From Scolanthus callimorphus (lineage: Eukaryota; Cnidaria; Anthozoa; Actiniaria; Edwardsiidae): a stretch of DNA of 64,000 nucleotides. Of this stretch, positions 63,525-64,000 are shown one piece after another (the stretch's first letter is position 1; the number at the start of each line of letters is the position of its first letter). The notes beneath the pieces were generated by a model that worked only from the letters and a program-made list of their open reading frames with translations, was not told the origin of the DNA and made no database searches. The stretch is taken from assembly GCA_033964015.1 (NCBI GenBank), contig JAWWUD010000061.1, forward strand, positions 675,001-739,000. Reading direction: 5' to 3'. The position numbers and the translations under genes are program-made.

Positions 63525-64000
63525 AAAAAGCCCCAAAATGAGACACCAAATTCACGAGCGGTGCGCACATAGAACACATAGAAAATTAAACATTCCAATG
63601 TTCGTCCTAGGTAGTGAAGCATCCAACAGTTCTGTTCAAACTTGCAAACGAACTGGATTGCTTCATTAGTGAGCGTTTTATCACAATTTTCTTGTTTCAC
63701 GTATTCCTTCACAAAATAACCCTCAGGCACTAAAATGGGGTATGTTTGCGCCATCACAGTTTCTAAACAAGCATGGGCACCCCCTCTTTTTATTTCATAT
63801 TTTCATTCCTTATATACTAAATAGTAAATAGACAAATTAATTAAGAAAAAATTCTAGACAAGTTTTATTTCAGGGGAATTACCTTAACACAGGAAAAACT
63901 TGCAACCGAAGCTCCGCTCTTAGCCAGTGGGTAAATCTATTTAGTCAAATCACACTATTCTCACTTGGGAATAGTGTGCGACATATAAGATATAATTTAT
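63525..64000. other. Right edge: no gene; start of a TAGTCAAATCACACTA MITE
   Basis: TTTAGTCAAATCACACTATT at about 63937 matches the end of the MITE at 36441-36626, followed by its partial complement AATAGTGTGCG. The element probably continues beyond the window. Confidence 0.55.

Overview
This is eukaryotic (metazoan) nuclear DNA, most likely from an anthozoan cnidarian such as a coral or sea anemone. The grounds are intron-split genes with GT..AG junctions, a polycystin-1-type REJ/GPS/PLAT/channel protein, deiodinase-like genes, and a very dense load of short inverted-repeat transposons. The species assignment is inference; gene family, exon phases and repeat structure are read directly from the sequence.

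Region 1 (1-24.8 kb, + strand) is most of one large polycystin-1-like gene, truncated at its 5' end by the window edge. Eleven exons join in phase to a continuous reading frame of about 2,199 residues: PKD-type repeats, an REJ region, a GAIN-like region with a cleavable-type GPS (HL/T), a first membrane segment, PLAT, five more membrane segments, the extracellular TOP region, and a five-segment polycystin channel domain. Its introns hold a TTAA-flanked element, tRNA-Trp-like sequences, a 35-bp and a 48-bp tandem repeat, a structurally complete 2.5-kb PIF/Harbinger transposon with a nonsense codon in its transposase, two back-to-back LINE 3' ends, and a 2-kb 30-bp satellite with higher-order periodicity.

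Region 2 (24.8-38.8 kb) carries two iodothyronine-deiodinase-like genes in tail-to-tail orientation. Copy 1 (+) has two exons and an intact frame, with Cys where vertebrate deiodinases have selenocysteine. Copy 2 (-) has three exons and a 1-base deletion that breaks the frame. The last exons of the two copies are almost identical in DNA while the upstream parts are strongly diverged, which suggests gene conversion. Between and inside them lie fold-back elements, several with clear target-site duplications.

Region 3 (38.8-64 kb) is mostly mobile DNA: a decayed Ngaro/DIRS-type tyrosine-recombinase retrotransposon with the diagnostic A1-ORFs-B1-A2-B2 split direct repeats; a 2.4-kb element with a 9-bp target duplication and minisatellite ends; a 3.8-kb fold-back element with 1.1-kb arms around a TGACGTCA-rich tandem repeat; a LINE broken by nested insertions; and a hAT-like element with an 8-bp duplication. 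The only gene-like unit here is an intronless ORF (49,305-49,781) for a 158-residue two-pass membrane protein with a PPxY motif.

I found no convincing multi-gene novel system. The most promising observations are the mosaic, Cys-type deiodinase pair, the recurrent CRE-dyad tandem repeats, and the nested insertions whose empty sites can be read.
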